A DNA stretch of 64,000 bases from Enterobacteriaceae bacterium 89 (lineage in GTDB: Bacteria; Pseudomonadota; Gammaproteobacteria; Enterobacterales; Enterobacteriaceae). Positions 1-9,672 of this stretch are shown piece after piece. Within the stretch, counting starts at the first letter, position 1. Every line of letters begins with the position of its first letter. Below the pieces are notes generated by a model. The model saw only the letters and a program-made list of their open reading frames with translations, was not told where the DNA came from and did no database searches. Position numbers and translations under genes: made by a program. The stretch covers positions 1,084,331 to 1,148,330 of the forward strand of contig RQJH01000002.1 of NCBI GenBank assembly GCA_014156375.1, written 5' to 3'.

Positions 1-244
1 CTTTGACGTCGGCGCTGTGACGGGCCGGATCGTTGAACAAATTGACCAGCTCGCCGCACTCTTCCAGATTAAAGCCCACCTGACGGGCCTGGCGCAGCAG
101 CGTCAGCTCATCAAGATGTTTCTGCGTGTAGTGGCGATAGCCGTTATCGCTACGCAACGCAGGAGTCACGAGCCCCTTCTCTTCATAAAAGCGGATCGCT
201 TTGCTGGTTAACCCGGTTTTTTTCGCAACGTCGCTGATGTTCAC
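1..244 (-). CDS. cueR: CueR, Cu(I)-responsive MerR-family activator (5' part, cut by window edge)
   Basis: The visible 81 residues are the N-terminal winged-helix DNA-binding part of CueR, the cytoplasmic copper sensor that activates copA and cueO in E. coli. The reverse-strand translation begins [20 protein letters not shown] and runs into the start of the dimerisation helix ([16 protein letters not shown]). The first codon must be GTG, because the ATG one base upstream runs directly into a stop. The metal-binding cysteines lie beyond the edge. The gene is divergent from copA, its usual target. In E. coli the glutaminase/transporter genes ybaS and ybaT lie between them; here they are absent. 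Confidence 0.95.
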   Translation of the reverse strand, partial: MNISDVAKKTGLTSKAIRFYEEKGLVTPALRSDNGYRHYTQKHLDELTLLRQARQVGFNLEECGELVNLFNDPARHSADVK

Positions 245-373
245 ATGTCCTCCGGTAGCTGGATATCAGTTCGTCCCTGAGTAAATTATACCCACGGCAG
301 CCCGCTCCCGACCAGTTAACCGGGTCGGGTTACTGTGTAAAGTTATCTGTGCTCACTTTCTTTTCCTGCTGTC

Positions 374-404
374 TTGACCTTCCCCTTGATGGAAGGTTTA
401 AGCT
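374..404 (+). promoter_or_regulatory. CueR-controlled copA promoter
   Basis: The -35 element TTGACC (374-379) and the -10 element TAAGCT (399-404) are separated by 19 bp, the overlong spacer typical of MerR-family targets. The dyad ACCTTCC-N7-GGAAGGT (377-397) fills the spacer. It closely matches the known CueR operator of E. coli copA. Confidence 0.92.
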
Positions 405-446
405 TATTCACAGTCAGAAAAACATGGCGAACTTAAGGAGTCAGTT

Positions 447-2948
447 ATGTCCCACATTATCGATCTGACGCTCGATGGCCTCTCCTGTGGTCACTGCGTG
501 AAACGTGTTAAAGAGAGCCTTGAACAGCGTCCCGACGTTGAACAGGCAGAAGTCACCGTGACCGAAGCGCGCGTGACCGGCAGCGCCAGCGCCGAAGCGC
601 TTATCGACACCATCAAACAGGCCGGATACGGGGCGGAGTTAAGCCACCCAAAGGCTGATCCGCTGACAGAGTCATCACTCCCGTCGGAAGCACTGACAGC
701 GGTCCCTCCAGCGCTTCCGGCAGCCGATGACGTTGACGACAGCCAGCAACTGTTGATCAACGGTATGAGCTGCGCCAGCTGTGTCTCCCGGGTACAAAAT
801 GCGCTTGCCGCGGTCCCTGGCGTCACCCAGGCACGGGTCAATCTGGCGGAGCGCACGGCGCTGGTGATGGGCCATGCCGCTGCCGCCGATTTAGTACAGG
901 CCGTAGAGAAAGCTGGCTACGGTGCTGAAGCTATTGAGGACGATCTCAAACGTCGTGAACGTCAGCAGGAAACCGCCGTCGCTACCATGAAGCGTTTTCG
1001 CTGGCAGGCGATTGTCGCCCTGCTGGTCGGCATCCCGGTCATGGTCTGGGGAATGATCGGCGACAACATGATGGTCACTGAAGCCAACCGCTCGCTGTGG
1101 CTGGTCATTGGCCTTGTCACTCTCGGCGTGATGGTTTTCGCCGGGGGCCATTTTTACTCCAGCGCGTGGAAAAGCCTGAAAAACGGCACTGCGACGATGG
1201 ACACCTTAGTCGCGCTGGGCACGGGCGTGGCCTGGCTGTACTCAATGAGCGTCAACCTGTGGCCGCAGTGGTTCCCGATGGAGGCGCGCCATCTTTATTA
1301 TGAAGCCAGCGCGATGATCATCGGTCTGATTAACCTTGGTCATATGCTGGAGGCACGCGCTCGTCAGCGTTCGTCCAAAGCGCTGGAAAAACTGCTCGAC
1401 CTCACGCCGCCTACCGCCCGCGTGGTGACGGAAGCGGGTGAAAAATCTGTGCCGCTGGCGGAAGTTCAGCCGGGGATGACGCTGCGTCTGACCACCGGTG
1501 ACCGTGTTCCGGTGGACGGCGAAATCACTCAGGGCGAAGCCTGGTTTGATGAAGCGATGCTCACCGGCGAGCCGGTCCCGCAACAGAAAACAGATGGCGA
1601 AAGTATTCATGCGGGTACCGTGGTGCAGGACGGCAGCGTACTGTTCCGCGCAAGCGCCGTTGGCAGCCACACGACCCTGTCGCGCATAATTCGTATGGTG
1701 CGCCAGGCGCAAAGCAGCAAACCGGAAATCGGCCAGCTGTCGGATCGCATTTCCGCCGTGTTTGTCCCGACGGTGGTGGCAATTGCCCTTTTCAGCGCGG
1801 CTATCTGGTACTTCTTCGGCCCTGCACCGCAGATTGTTTACACCCTGGTGATCGCCACCACGGTGCTGATTATCGCCTGTCCTTGTGCGCTTGGGCTGGC
1901 CACTCCGATGTCGATTATTGCAGGAGTCGGTCGCGCGGCTGAATATGGCGTTCTGGTTCGCGATGCGGATGCGCTACAGCGTGCAAGCGAACTGGACACA
2001 TTAGTATTCGATAAAACCGGCACGCTGACCGAGGGTAAACCTCAGGTAGTGGCGGTGAAAACCTTTAACGAAGTGGATGAAGCGCAGGCTCTGCGTCTGG
2101 CCGCTGTGCTCGAGCAGGGCTCCAGTCATCCGCTGGCGCGCGCCATTATCGATAAAGCGGGTTCAGGAAGCCTGCCGCAGGTGAATAGCTTCCGTACATT
2201 ACGCGGGCTGGGTGTCAGCGGCGAAGCGGAAGGTTATTCACTGCTGCTGGGTAATCTGGCGCTGCTCAACGAACAACAGATTGTCACTACTGAAGTTGAA
2301 GCCGACGTTCAGGCCGAGGCGGCAAAAGGCGCCACGCCGGTGTTACTGGCGCTCGACGGCAAAGTGGCGGCGCTGTTTGCCATCCGCGATCCGCTTCGTG
2401 AAGACAGCGTGGCTGCGCTTGCCCGCCTGCATCGTGAAGGCTACCGACTGGTGATGCTGACCGGCGACAACCCGACCACCGCCAACGCTATCGCCAAAGA
2501 GGCGGGCATTGATGAAGTAATCGCTGGCGTACTGCCTGACGGTAAAGCCGAAGCGATTAAAAAATTGCAGGCCGAAGGACGAAAAGTGGCGATGGTCGGC
2601 GATGGGATTAACGATGCTCCGGCGCTGGCTCAGGCGGAAGTGGGGATTGCGATGGGCGGCGGCAGCGACGTGGCTATTGAAACCGCCGCTATTACCCTGA
2701 TGCGTCACAGCCTGGTGGGCGTTGCCGATGCGCTGGCTATCTCACGGGCGACGCTGCGCAACATGAAGCAAAACCTGCTGGGCGCGTTCATCTACAACTC
2801 ATTAGGCATTCCGATTGCCGCCGGGATCCTCTGGCCGCTCACCGGCACTTTATTAAACCCGGTGGTCGCCGGTGCGGCGATGGCACTTTCCTCCATCACC
2901 GTGGTGAGCAACGCCAACCGCCTGCTGCGGTTTAAACCTAAAGCCTGA
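447..2948 (+). CDS. copA: Cu(I)-exporting P1B-type ATPase CopA
   Basis: This inner-membrane pump exports Cu(I) from the cytoplasm. Its 833 residues match the E. coli protein's usual length. Two heavy-metal-associated domains carry CGHC (C14, C17) and CASC (C109, C112). Hydrophobic helices follow, then the membrane copper motif CPC near residue 478, the phosphorylation motif DKTGT near 522 and the hinge GDGINDAPA near 717. The start is preceded by AAGGAG and lies about 40 bp after the CueR promoter. A slippery site between codons 68 and 70 (annotated separately) should also give a short chaperone. The next gene converges on it. Confidence 0.98.
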   Translation: MSHIIDLTLDGLSCGHCVKRVKESLEQRPDVEQAEVTVTEARVTGSASAEALIDTIKQAGYGAELSHPKADPLTESSLPSEALTAVPPALPAADDVDDSQQLLINGMSCASCVSRVQNALAAVPGVTQARVNLAERTALVMGHAAAADLVQAVEKAGYGAEAIEDDLKRRERQQETAVATMKRFRWQAIVALLVGIPVMVWGMIGDNMMVTEANRSLWLVIGLVTLGVMVFAGGHFYSSAWKSLKNGTATMDTLVALGTGVAWLYSMSVNLWPQWFPMEARHLYYEASAMIIGLINLGHMLEARARQRSSKALEKLLDLTPPTARVVTEAGEKSVPLAEVQPGMTLRLTTGDRVPVDGEITQGEAWFDEAMLTGEPVPQQKTDGESIHAGTVVQDGSVLFRASAVGSHTTLSRIIRMVRQAQSSKPEIGQLSDRISAVFVPTVVAIALFSAAIWYFFGPAPQIVYTLVIATTVLIIACPCALGLATPMSIIAGVGRAAEYGVLVRDADALQRASELDTLVFDKTGTLTEGKPQVVAVKTFNEVDEAQALRLAAVLEQGSSHPLARAIIDKAGSGSLPQVNSFRTLRGLGVSGEAEGYSLLLGNLALLNEQQIVTTEVEADVQAEAAKGATPVLLALDGKVAALFAIRDPLREDSVAALARLHREGYRLVMLTGDNPTTANAIAKEAGIDEVIAGVLPDGKAEAIKKLQAEGRKVAMVGDGINDAPALAQAEVGIAMGGGSDVAIETAAITLMRHSLVGVADALAISRATLRNMKQNLLGAFIYNSLGIPIAAGILWPLTGTLLNPVVAGAAMALSSITVVSNANRLLRFKPKA
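647..658 (+). other. Programmed -1 frameshift site in copA giving CopA(Z) chaperone
   Basis: The heptamer CCCAAAG (647-653) is read C-CCA-AAG in the main frame. After a -1 slip the ribosome reads GGC and then the stop TGA (656-658), giving a 70-residue protein that is just the first copper-binding domain. E. coli copA makes a 70-residue copper chaperone, CopA(Z), by this mechanism. The slip site and new stop are seen directly; use in this organism is inferred by homology. Confidence 0.8.
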
Positions 2949-2960
2949 TCCTGCTGGCCC

Positions 2961-3545
2961 TTAGCGGAAGACGTTAAGGGCCAAATATTGCAGCAGCATA
3001 ATTGTTTTGCCATCCTCTATCTCGCCGCTGCGGATAGCCTCCAGGGCTTTTTCCAGCGGCCACTCCAGCACTTCAATATCTTCGCCCTCTTCCTCCAGAC
3101 CACCTCCTGTTCCCGTGCGGTCTTTTTCCTGATATTCCGCAATGAAAAAGTACAGTTTCTCGGTGACGGAGCCAGGGCTCATAAAGGCCTCAAACACTTT
3201 TTTCGGCTTTGAAATGCTGAACCCCGTCTCTTCTTCGACCTCAGCGATAATTCTTTGCTCCGGCGAGGCGCTATCCAGCAGACCCGCAGCCGCTTCAATC
3301 AGAAAGCCGTTACGATCGTGCAGATAAACCGGCAAGCGAAACTGGCGGGTCAGCACCACGGTTTGTCTTTCGCGATGATAGAGCAGGATCGTCGCACCAT
3401 GCCCCCGGTCGTAGGCTTCACGGCTTTGCTGCTGCCACGTGCCATCTCGTCGCATGAGCTCGAAGGTATATTTTTTCAGGATAAACCAGTTGTCCGACAG
3501 CAGCTTTTCCTGCAGATGACGAACATGAGCACTCTCTTTTTGCAT
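2961..3545 (-). CDS. Nudix hydrolase related to NudK (GDP-sugar pyrophosphatase type)
   Basis: This 194-residue protein aligns over its whole length with NudK, the GDP-mannose pyrophosphatase of E. coli, which lies elsewhere in that genome. Shared blocks include DRGHGATILLY, LTRQFRLPVY, the Nudix region and the C-terminal DGKTIMLLQYL. The Nudix box is imperfect: in GLLDSASPEQRIIAEVEEET the first conserved glutamate is serine and the residue before the catalytic helix glutamates is alanine, while the EVEEE core is kept. The start MQKES was chosen because it sits at the family's N-terminus and follows AGGAG. It is divergent from a DeoR-type regulator and converges on copA. The substrate is unknown. 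Confidence 0.85.
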   Translation of the reverse strand: MQKESAHVRHLQEKLLSDNWFILKKYTFELMRRDGTWQQQSREAYDRGHGATILLYHRERQTVVLTRQFRLPVYLHDRNGFLIEAAAGLLDSASPEQRIIAEVEEETGFSISKPKKVFEAFMSPGSVTEKLYFFIAEYQEKDRTGTGGGLEEEGEDIEVLEWPLEKALEAIRSGEIEDGKTIMLLQYLALNVFR

Positions 3546-3583
3546 GTTTTTTCTCCTCGCAGATGACAGCCATACAAATATCA

Positions 3584-3597
3584 TGCACAATCGTGCA
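3584..3597. promoter_or_regulatory. Candidate operator between the Nudix and DeoR-type genes
   Basis: TGCAC-AATC-GTGCA is a 14-bp dyad with perfect 5-bp arms in the 82-bp divergent intergenic region. Its location suits an operator for the adjacent DeoR-family protein. Assignment is by position and symmetry only. Confidence 0.45.
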
Positions 3598-3627
3598 ACA
3601 TCAAGAAAAAACATGAAAGAGAAAACG

Positions 3628-4377
3628 ATGCTTGCCAGCCAACGTAAACAGCAAATCCTGCAGCTCCTGGCCGATGAAAAACAGGTGCATTCCGGTGAAC
3701 TCAGCCAGAGATTTGGTATCTCGGAGGACTCTGTGCGCCGTGATTTAAGGGAGCTGGCGGCAGAAGGTCTGCTGCAGCGAGTTCACGGAGGTGCCCTGCC
3801 CGTATCCGCTGCGATTGCGCCACTGGAAACACGCAAAAACGTGCAAACTGACAGTAAACAAGCCGTAGCCCGCAAAGCCGTTTCCCTGATCCAGCCCGGT
3901 CAGGTGATTATTTTTGATGGCGGAACCACAACGCACGAGCTGGTTAAACAACTTCCTCAGTCCCTGAGTTTTACCGCCGTCACCCACAGCCCGACGATTG
4001 CCGTCGCGCTGGCTGAATGCCCTGCTGTTGAAGTGATCCTGCTCGGCGGTGTCCTTTACCGGCACTCTGTTGTCACTACCGGGGCGGCGATGCTGGAGTC
4101 TCTCAGCCGAATCAATGCCGATCTCTTTTTCCTTGGGGTCACCGGCGTTCATCCTGAAACCGGGCTGACGACGGGAAACTATGAAGAAGCCTGCGTAAAA
4201 CGGGCGTTAGCCGCCAGAGCCGCAGAAACTATCGTCATGGTATCGCAGGAAAAAACAGGCAGCGCGTCACCCTTCGCCATCGGCAAACTCGACCTGGCCA
4301 GTACGCTGATTGTGGACAAATCACTGCCTTCGGGACTGCAGGCCGCCTGCCAGAAGCTGGGGGTGATGGTCATTTAG
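3628..4377 (+). CDS. DeoR/GlpR-family transcriptional regulator
   Basis: The 249-residue protein starts MLASQRKQQILQLL and has the N-terminal DeoR helix-turn-helix (SGELSQRFGISEDSVRRDLR). The DeoRC sensor domain follows, with the sugar-phosphate-binding pattern FDGGTTTHELV and LGGVLYRHS. Members usually sense phosphorylated sugars or nucleosides. An in-frame ATG five codons upstream (3613) is possible, but has no Shine-Dalgarno and would add residues not typical of the family. It is divergent from the Nudix gene and likely controls it and itself. E. coli has ybaQ in this interval instead. The effector is not recognisable. Confidence 0.85.
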   Translation: MLASQRKQQILQLLADEKQVHSGELSQRFGISEDSVRRDLRELAAEGLLQRVHGGALPVSAAIAPLETRKNVQTDSKQAVARKAVSLIQPGQVIIFDGGTTTHELVKQLPQSLSFTAVTHSPTIAVALAECPAVEVILLGGVLYRHSVVTTGAAMLESLSRINADLFFLGVTGVHPETGLTTGNYEEACVKRALAARAAETIVMVSQEKTGSASPFAIGKLDLASTLIVDKSLPSGLQAACQKLGVMVI

Positions 4378-4433
4378 GCTTGAGCCCTTCTGCTCAACGC
4401 GCTAGCATGAATCTTTGCATTGATGGAGCGCGT

Positions 4434-5237
4434 ATGAGTCTGTTTCAAAAACTAAAATCTTCACTGCGCACCCTGTTTAAACCTCATTATTCCTGGCCCG
4501 GGCTGGACGTCAGCCTGGTCGGAGGACAGCATCTTCACCTCGTTGGCAGCATTCATATGGGCACCCGCGATATGTCGCCGCTGCCGCCAAAGCTTGTCAG
4601 CCTGATCGACCGTGCGGATGCGCTCATCGTTGAAGCGGACATCACCGGCAGCGAAACGCCCTTCAGCGATCTGCCTGCTTACCCTCCCCTGAGCGAACGG
4701 CTTTCCGCCGAACAATTTCAACAGCTTGAAACACTGGCCGATGAAATGGGGGTTTCGCTGGCGCTGGCCGACAGCCAGCCGCTGTGGCAGCTTGCCATGG
4801 TCCTGCAGGCCACTCAGGCGCAGAAACTGGGGCTGAGACCCCAGTTTGGCATTGATTACCAGATGCTGAATCAGGCTCGGGAAGCGGGGATCAAAGTGCT
4901 TGAACTGGAAGGCGCTGAGAGTCAAATTGCGCTGCTGCGCGACCTGCCGGACAACGGTCTGTCACTGCTGGAAGACACGCTGACGCACTGGCACACCAAT
5001 GCACGCCTGCTGCAGATGATGATTGGCTGGTGGCTGGAGCAGCCACCGGGCGCGGCACCGTCGCTGCCCAATACCTTCAGCCATTCACTGTATGACCTGC
5101 TGATGAATCAGCGTAATCTGGCGTGGCGGGATAAACTGCAGGCATTACCAGCGGGACGTTACGTGGTGGCAGTGGGCGCACTGCATCTGTATGGCGAAGG
5201 AAATCTGCCGACCTTGTTGAAAGCAAAGCAGAAATAA
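4434..5237 (+). CDS. ybaP: TraB/GumN-family protein YbaP
   Basis: This is the E. coli YbaP orthologue, 267 residues here. The TraB family shows two histidine-containing blocks: GSIHMGTRDM near the N-terminus and VAVGALHLYGEGNLP at the C-terminus, proposed as a metal-dependent hydrolase site. The conserved middle QPLWQLAMVLQATQAQKLGL is present. The start was placed at MSLFQKL after GGAG, rather than at a TTG 54 bases upstream. The biochemical role is not established. The stop codon overlaps the poly-U end of the convergent small RNA ChiX. Confidence 0.93.
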   Translation: MSLFQKLKSSLRTLFKPHYSWPGLDVSLVGGQHLHLVGSIHMGTRDMSPLPPKLVSLIDRADALIVEADITGSETPFSDLPAYPPLSERLSAEQFQQLETLADEMGVSLALADSQPLWQLAMVLQATQAQKLGLRPQFGIDYQMLNQAREAGIKVLELEGAESQIALLRDLPDNGLSLLEDTLTHWHTNARLLQMMIGWWLEQPPGAAPSLPNTFSHSLYDLLMNQRNLAWRDKLQALPAGRYVVAVGALHLYGEGNLPTLLKAKQK

Positions 5238-5316
5238 AAAAATGGCCAATATTTCTATTGGCCCGTCAAAGAGGAATTTCACTTTTATTATTATCCCGAA
5301 GTTCGCACTTCGGATC
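5236..5316 (-). ncRNA. chiX: ChiX small RNA (MicM/RybC/SroB)
   Basis: Reading the minus strand gives a 5' stem-loop (arms 5296-5302 and 5307-5313), an A/U-rich linker GATAATAATAAAAG, and the single-stranded seed GAAATTCCTCTTTGACGGG. A terminator hairpin (5244-5250 with 5257-5263) and seven U residues complete it. The seed and terminator match E. coli ChiX nearly base for base, and it sits between ybaP and ybaK as in E. coli. The 5' end is set from a likely promoter, TTGGCA (5346-5351) and GACAAT (5322-5327) with an 18-bp spacer. ChiX is an Hfq-dependent RNA that represses chitoporin and chitobiose genes by covering their ribosome-binding sites. The 5' stem differs in sequence from E. coli. 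Confidence 0.93.
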
Positions 5317-5404
5317 TTTCGATTGTCGCTCAAAGTAACCATCACTGCCAATACTATTGCGCAAGATCGTACTATTTTTTCGACAACGATCGGGCGTATG
5401 CTGA

Positions 5405-5917
<513 letters not shown>

Positions 5918-5925
5918 GGATAATT

Positions 5926-6008
5926 GCCCGGTAACGGAATGCCCGGTGGCGCTGCGCTTACCGGACCTACAAATTCCGTAGGTCTGATAAGCGAAGCGCC
6001 ATCAGGCA
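5926..6008. repeat. REP/BIME element between ybaK and amtB
   Basis: Two inverted REP units are visible: GCCCGGTGGCGCTGCGCTTA (from 5941) and its opposing partner GATAAGCGAAGCGCCATCAG (from 5986), joined by a short linker. It lies between convergent gene ends, the usual site for these elements. It also marks one edge of a rearranged block relative to E. coli. Confidence 0.9.
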
Positions 6009-6028
6009 AAAGTCATTAAAAATAAGAT

Positions 6029-7312
6029 TTAAGCGTTATAAGCATTCTCGCCGTGGCTGTTGACGTCCAGCCCTTCGCGCTCCTGCTCTTCCGGCACACG
6101 CAGACCCACGGTCAGGTCAGCCAGTTTGTAGCCTACGAACGCCACAACCGCAGACCAGACAATCGTTACCGCCACGCTTTCCAGCTGCACCAGCACCTGA
6201 TGACCCATGGTGACACCTTCGGCATAGCCTACGCCGCCGAGTGAAGTCGCTGCGAAGATCCCGGTCAGGATGCAGCCGACAATCCCGCACACGCCGTGAA
6301 CGCCGAACACATCGCAAGGATCGTCCACGCGCAGCCAGCGTTTCAGCGCCGTCACGCCCCACAGACCAGCCAGGCCCGCCGCAATACCGACAATCAGGGA
6401 ACCGCCGACGCCGATATAGCCACAGGCAGGTGTCACCGCCACCAGTCCGGCAATCGCACCGGAACAAGCACCCAGCAGAGAAGGTTTACCGCGCACGGCC
6501 CACTCACCGAACACCCAAGCGAGGATCGCTGCCGCGGTCGCGACGACGGTATTAACAAAGGCCAGTGCCGCAATTTCATTCGCTGAGCTGGCAGAGCCTG
6601 CGTTGAAGCCAAACCAGCCGACGTAGAGGATTGCCGTGCCGGTGAAGACCATCGGCAGGTTATGCGGTTTGAAGGCTTCTTTGCCAAAGCCCGCGCGTTT
6701 GCCAATCAGGTACGCCCCCACCAGACCGGCTACCGCCGCGTTGATGTGCACTACGGTGCCGCCAGCAAAGTCCAGCGCGCCGTGGGTTGCCAGAATGCCG
6801 CCGCCCCACACCATGTGTGCAATCGGCACGTAGGAGAAGGTCATCCACACCGCCACGAAAATCAGCACCGCCGAGAAGCGGATACGTTCCGCCAGCGACC
6901 CCACAATCAGCCCAACGGTAATGCAGGCAAACGATCCCTGGAAAGCAACGTGAATATACTGATAGAACGTGCCCATCAGCGCCTTCAGCTCGATGCCCTT
7001 CAGCAGCACCCAGTCGAAGCTGCCGAAGAAGTTTCCTCCGGTGCCGAAGGCCAGAGTGTAGCCATAAACCACCCACAGCACGCAAACCAGCGCGAAGGAC
7101 ACGGTCACCTGCGTCAGCATCGACAGCACGTTTTTCCCGCGGATCAGGCCGCCGTAAAACAGCGCAATCCCCGGGATGCTCATAAACAGCACTAGAGCGG
7201 TGCTGATCATCATAAATGCGTTGTCCGCTTTGTCAGCCACGGCCGGAGCCGCCAGCGCCAGACCCGGCAACAGCGCCAGGGCAGCAGAGGTATATTTCAG
7301 GACTTTGTTCAT
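6029..7312 (-). CDS. amtB: Ammonium channel AmtB
   Basis: The 427-residue protein starts with a signal peptide (MNKVLKYTSAALALLPGLALA) and has about eleven membrane helices. The conserved pore histidines lie in VHINAAVAG and DVFGVHGVCGIVG. AmtB forms trimers that conduct ammonia when external ammonium is low. It follows glnK by 33 bp, the classical glnK-amtB operon in which GlnK docks into and closes the channel. Expression should come from the sigma-54 promoter upstream of glnK. Confidence 0.98.
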   Translation of the reverse strand: MNKVLKYTSAALALLPGLALAAPAVADKADNAFMMISTALVLFMSIPGIALFYGGLIRGKNVLSMLTQVTVSFALVCVLWVVYGYTLAFGTGGNFFGSFDWVLLKGIELKALMGTFYQYIHVAFQGSFACITVGLIVGSLAERIRFSAVLIFVAVWMTFSYVPIAHMVWGGGILATHGALDFAGGTVVHINAAVAGLVGAYLIGKRAGFGKEAFKPHNLPMVFTGTAILYVGWFGFNAGSASSANEIAALAFVNTVVATAAAILAWVFGEWAVRGKPSLLGACSGAIAGLVAVTPACGYIGVGGSLIVGIAAGLAGLWGVTALKRWLRVDDPCDVFGVHGVCGIVGCILTGIFAATSLGGVGYAEGVTMGHQVLVQLESVAVTIVWSAVVAFVGYKLADLTVGLRVPEEQEREGLDVNSHGENAYNA

Positions 7313-7345
7313 GTTCTCGATTCCTGGCAGTGTGTGTCTGAAAGG

Positions 7346-7684
7346 TTACAGGGCCGCTTCGTCGGCTTCGCCGGTACGAATTCGAATCACCCGCTGGAGC
7401 TCGGCGACAAAAATTTTGCCGTCGCCAATTTTTCCGGTGTAGGCCGCTTTGCTGATCACATCGACAACCTCTTCAAGCTGGTCATCGGCGATAGCCACAT
7501 CAATTTTTACTTTCGGCAGGAAGTTGACGCTGTACTCTGCGCCGCGATAGAGCTCGGCATGCCCCTTCTGACGCCCGAAGCCTTTCACTTCAGTCACGGT
7601 CAGTCCCTGAATGCCAATGGAAGACAACGCTTCACGAACGTCTTCAAGTTTGAATGGTTTAATCACCACGGTAACCAGCTTCAT
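7346..7684 (-). CDS. glnK: PII-type nitrogen regulatory protein GlnK
   Basis: The 112 residues are standard for PII proteins. The T-loop contains the uridylylation tyrosine in ELYRGAEYSV, and the C-terminal loop ends RIRTGEADEAAL as in GlnK. The trimer binds ATP/ADP and 2-oxoglutarate, and when unmodified blocks AmtB. It is the first gene of the glnK-amtB operon and is preceded by a strong GGAGG sequence. Confidence 0.98.
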   Translation of the reverse strand: MKLVTVVIKPFKLEDVREALSSIGIQGLTVTEVKGFGRQKGHAELYRGAEYSVNFLPKVKIDVAIADDQLEEVVDVISKAAYTGKIGDGKIFVAELQRVIRIRTGEADEAAL

Positions 7685-7737
7685 AGATCCCCTCCAGTCA
7701 GAATTCGGTAATGGCCGCGCTAACACACAGGAGGTAA

Positions 7738-7753
7738 AGCAAGCAGCGTGCCA
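7738..7753 (-). promoter_or_regulatory. Sigma-54 promoter of glnK-amtB
   Basis: Read on the minus strand, TGGCACG (7753-7747), four bases, then TTGCT (7742-7738) matches the -24/-12 RpoN consensus exactly, with the invariant GG and GC pairs. It lies just over 50 bp upstream of the glnK start. Confidence 0.93.
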
Positions 7754-7814
7754 GAATGAAAACATCCGGGAATTGGGCGCTGTGATGAGGGAACAATGGG
7801 GATAAAAATAAAAA

Positions 7815-7831
7815 CGCACCAGCATAGTGCA
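7815..7831. promoter_or_regulatory. NtrC binding site upstream of glnK
   Basis: GCAC-N7-GTGC (7816-7830) follows the NtrC enhancer pattern seen at E. coli glnA. It is centred roughly 90-100 bp upstream of the expected transcription start, suitable for activating a sigma-54 promoter. Confidence 0.75.
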
Positions 7832-7849
7832 AGGTGCGTTGGGTTGTTG

Positions 7850-7867
7850 CACCAGCTCACGCTGGTG
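7850..7867. terminator. Stem-loop after mdlB
   Basis: CACCAGC-TCAC-GCTGGTG is a perfect 7-bp stem 26 bp beyond the mdlB stop. No U-tract follows on the minus strand, so termination would be weak or factor-dependent. The TGCACCA half also resembles an NtrC half-site. Confidence 0.45.
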
Positions 7868-7893
7868 TTAGCAGATTGCCTGCTGGTGGTGCA

Positions 7894-9672
7894 TCAGGCG
7901 GAAAGCGACTCTTCTTCGATACTGGCCGCCAGCTCTTCTCCGGCAAGCTGTAGCTGATACATCTGCCAGTAGCGGCCTTTTGCTTCAAGCAGTTGCTGAT
8001 GATTGCCGCGTTCCACCGCCTGCCCGCGATTCAGCACCATGATGGTATCGGCCTCTACGATGGTCGAAAGACGGTGGGCAATCACCACCAGCGTGGTGTG
8101 CTGGCGAACGGCGGCCAGCGCCTGCTGAATCGCCTGCTCCGTGCCGGAATCGATGTTTGCCGTGGCTTCATCAAGGATCAGGATTTGCGGGGTGTCCACC
8201 AGCACGCGAGCCAGCGCCAGTAGCTGCTTTTGCCCAACGGAGAGGTTGTTCCCCTGCTCGCCCAGAGGCGTGTTGATCCCTTCGCTCATTCCGCGCGCCA
8301 GCTCAGCCAGCTGTACCGTTTCCAGCGCCTGCCACACCTGCTCTTCGCTGATTTCACGCCCAAGCGCCACGTTAGCGAAGAAGGTGTCTGCCAGCACCAC
8401 CGGATCCTGCTGCACCATCGCCACGCCCTGACGCAGCACGCTATGGCTCAGCGACGAAAGCGGACGCCCGTCAAGGCGGATCTCGCCTTTGGTCAGCGGG
8501 TAATAGCCCATCAGCAGGCTGGCGAGCGTGCTTTTACCGCTGCCGGTGTGCCCGACCAGCGCCACGAAGCTGCGCGTCGGCACATTCAGATTAATGTCCT
8601 GCAGCACCAGGCGATCGCCCCGGTAGGCAAAGGAAACATTGTCGACGTCAATCGATCCGCTGGTCAGCGGACGCGGATCGTCACCGTAGGTCTGACGCGG
8701 TTTGTCCATCAGTTCAAACACGCGTTCACCGGCAACAACCGCCTGTTGCAGCATCGACTGCTGGGTGGTGAGTTCGATCAGCGGTTCATTCAGACGCCCG
8801 AGGTAGCTGATAAACGCGTACAGCACACCAACCTCAATCGTGCCTTTTGCGGTCAGGCCGAACAGCATCAGCAGGCCGCAGAGGATCAGCGAGGAGAGCA
8901 GGCTCAGCAGCGGACGCAGCAGGAAACCGTCAAGGCGCAGCGTCTGCATGCGGGCCATATAGTGCGAGCGGCTGGCTTCACCCATGCGTTCACCAAAGCG
9001 GGCCTGCTGGCGGAACTGCTGGATCACGCTCATTCCGTTGATCACTTCGTTAAAGCCGTCGTTGATGTCGGCGAGATAAGCACGAACGCGACGCACAATT
9101 GGCGTGCTGTAGCGCTGATAGATCACCATTACCACAATCACCGCCGGGAAAATCGCAATCGCCACCAGCGCCATCCGCCAGTCGAGGCTGAACATCGCCA
9201 CCAGCATCGCGCTGATCAGCGCCGCGCTGCGCAGCACGGTGGAGACAACGGTGACGTAAAGATCGCGGATCACTTCGGTATCATTGGTGACGCGGGAGAT
9301 CAGCTGTCCGACAGGCTGCACGTCAAATTCGCTGAGCGGCTGGCGCAGTGCTGCATCCATCACGTCGGTACGCAGCTGTTGCACCACGCCTACTGCCGCG
9401 CGGTTAAACAGCAGCGACTGAACGTAATGCAGCGAGGCCGCCAGCAGCTGCAGGCCCACGTATGCTGCGCCAAGACCGACGACGATCCCCAAAGGCAGAT
9501 AGCTTTTCGCCACCATATTGTCGATGAAATAGCTGATCAGCAGCGGGCCGGTGACCTCTGCCGCTGCGGCTATCCACATAATCACCATGCCGATGCCCAG
9601 CGGTTTGCGCCACGGGGAACCGTAGGCCAGCAGACGTTTCAGCGTCGGCCACAGCTGTCCGAAATTACGCAT
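7894..9672 (-). CDS. mdlB: ABC exporter half-transporter MdlB
   Basis: This is a 592-residue type-I ABC exporter subunit with an N-terminal membrane domain of about six helices and a C-terminal ATPase. Walker A is GHTGSGKST, the signature is the variant LSVGQKQ, and Walker B is ILILDEATA. It pairs with MdlA as a heterodimer; the substrate is not established. The start [15 protein letters not shown] matches E. coli MdlB, and its first codons overlap the end of mdlA by 8 bp, implying translational coupling. Confidence 0.95.
   Translation of the reverse strand: MRNFGQLWPTLKRLLAYGSPWRKPLGIGMVIMWIAAAAEVTGPLLISYFIDNMVAKSYLPLGIVVGLGAAYVGLQLLAASLHYVQSLLFNRAAVGVVQQLRTDVMDAALRQPLSEFDVQPVGQLISRVTNDTEVIRDLYVTVVSTVLRSAALISAMLVAMFSLDWRMALVAIAIFPAVIVVMVIYQRYSTPIVRRVRAYLADINDGFNEVINGMSVIQQFRQQARFGERMGEASRSHYMARMQTLRLDGFLLRPLLSLLSSLILCGLLMLFGLTAKGTIEVGVLYAFISYLGRLNEPLIELTTQQSMLQQAVVAGERVFELMDKPRQTYGDDPRPLTSGSIDVDNVSFAYRGDRLVLQDINLNVPTRSFVALVGHTGSGKSTLASLLMGYYPLTKGEIRLDGRPLSSLSHSVLRQGVAMVQQDPVVLADTFFANVALGREISEEQVWQALETVQLAELARGMSEGINTPLGEQGNNLSVGQKQLLALARVLVDTPQILILDEATANIDSGTEQAIQQALAAVRQHTTLVVIAHRLSTIVEADTIMVLNRGQAVERGNHQQLLEAKGRYWQMYQLQLAGEELAASIEEESLSA

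Noticed and set aside
4380-4433. Upstream TTG start for ybaP
   Set aside because: The added 18 residues are not in YbaP homologues and lack a Shine-Dalgarno; the ATG at 4434 has both.
5296-5313. CCGAAGT/ACTTCGG stem as a ybaP terminator
   Set aside because: No U-tract follows on the plus strand, and the stem is better explained as the 5' hairpin of ChiX on the minus strand.
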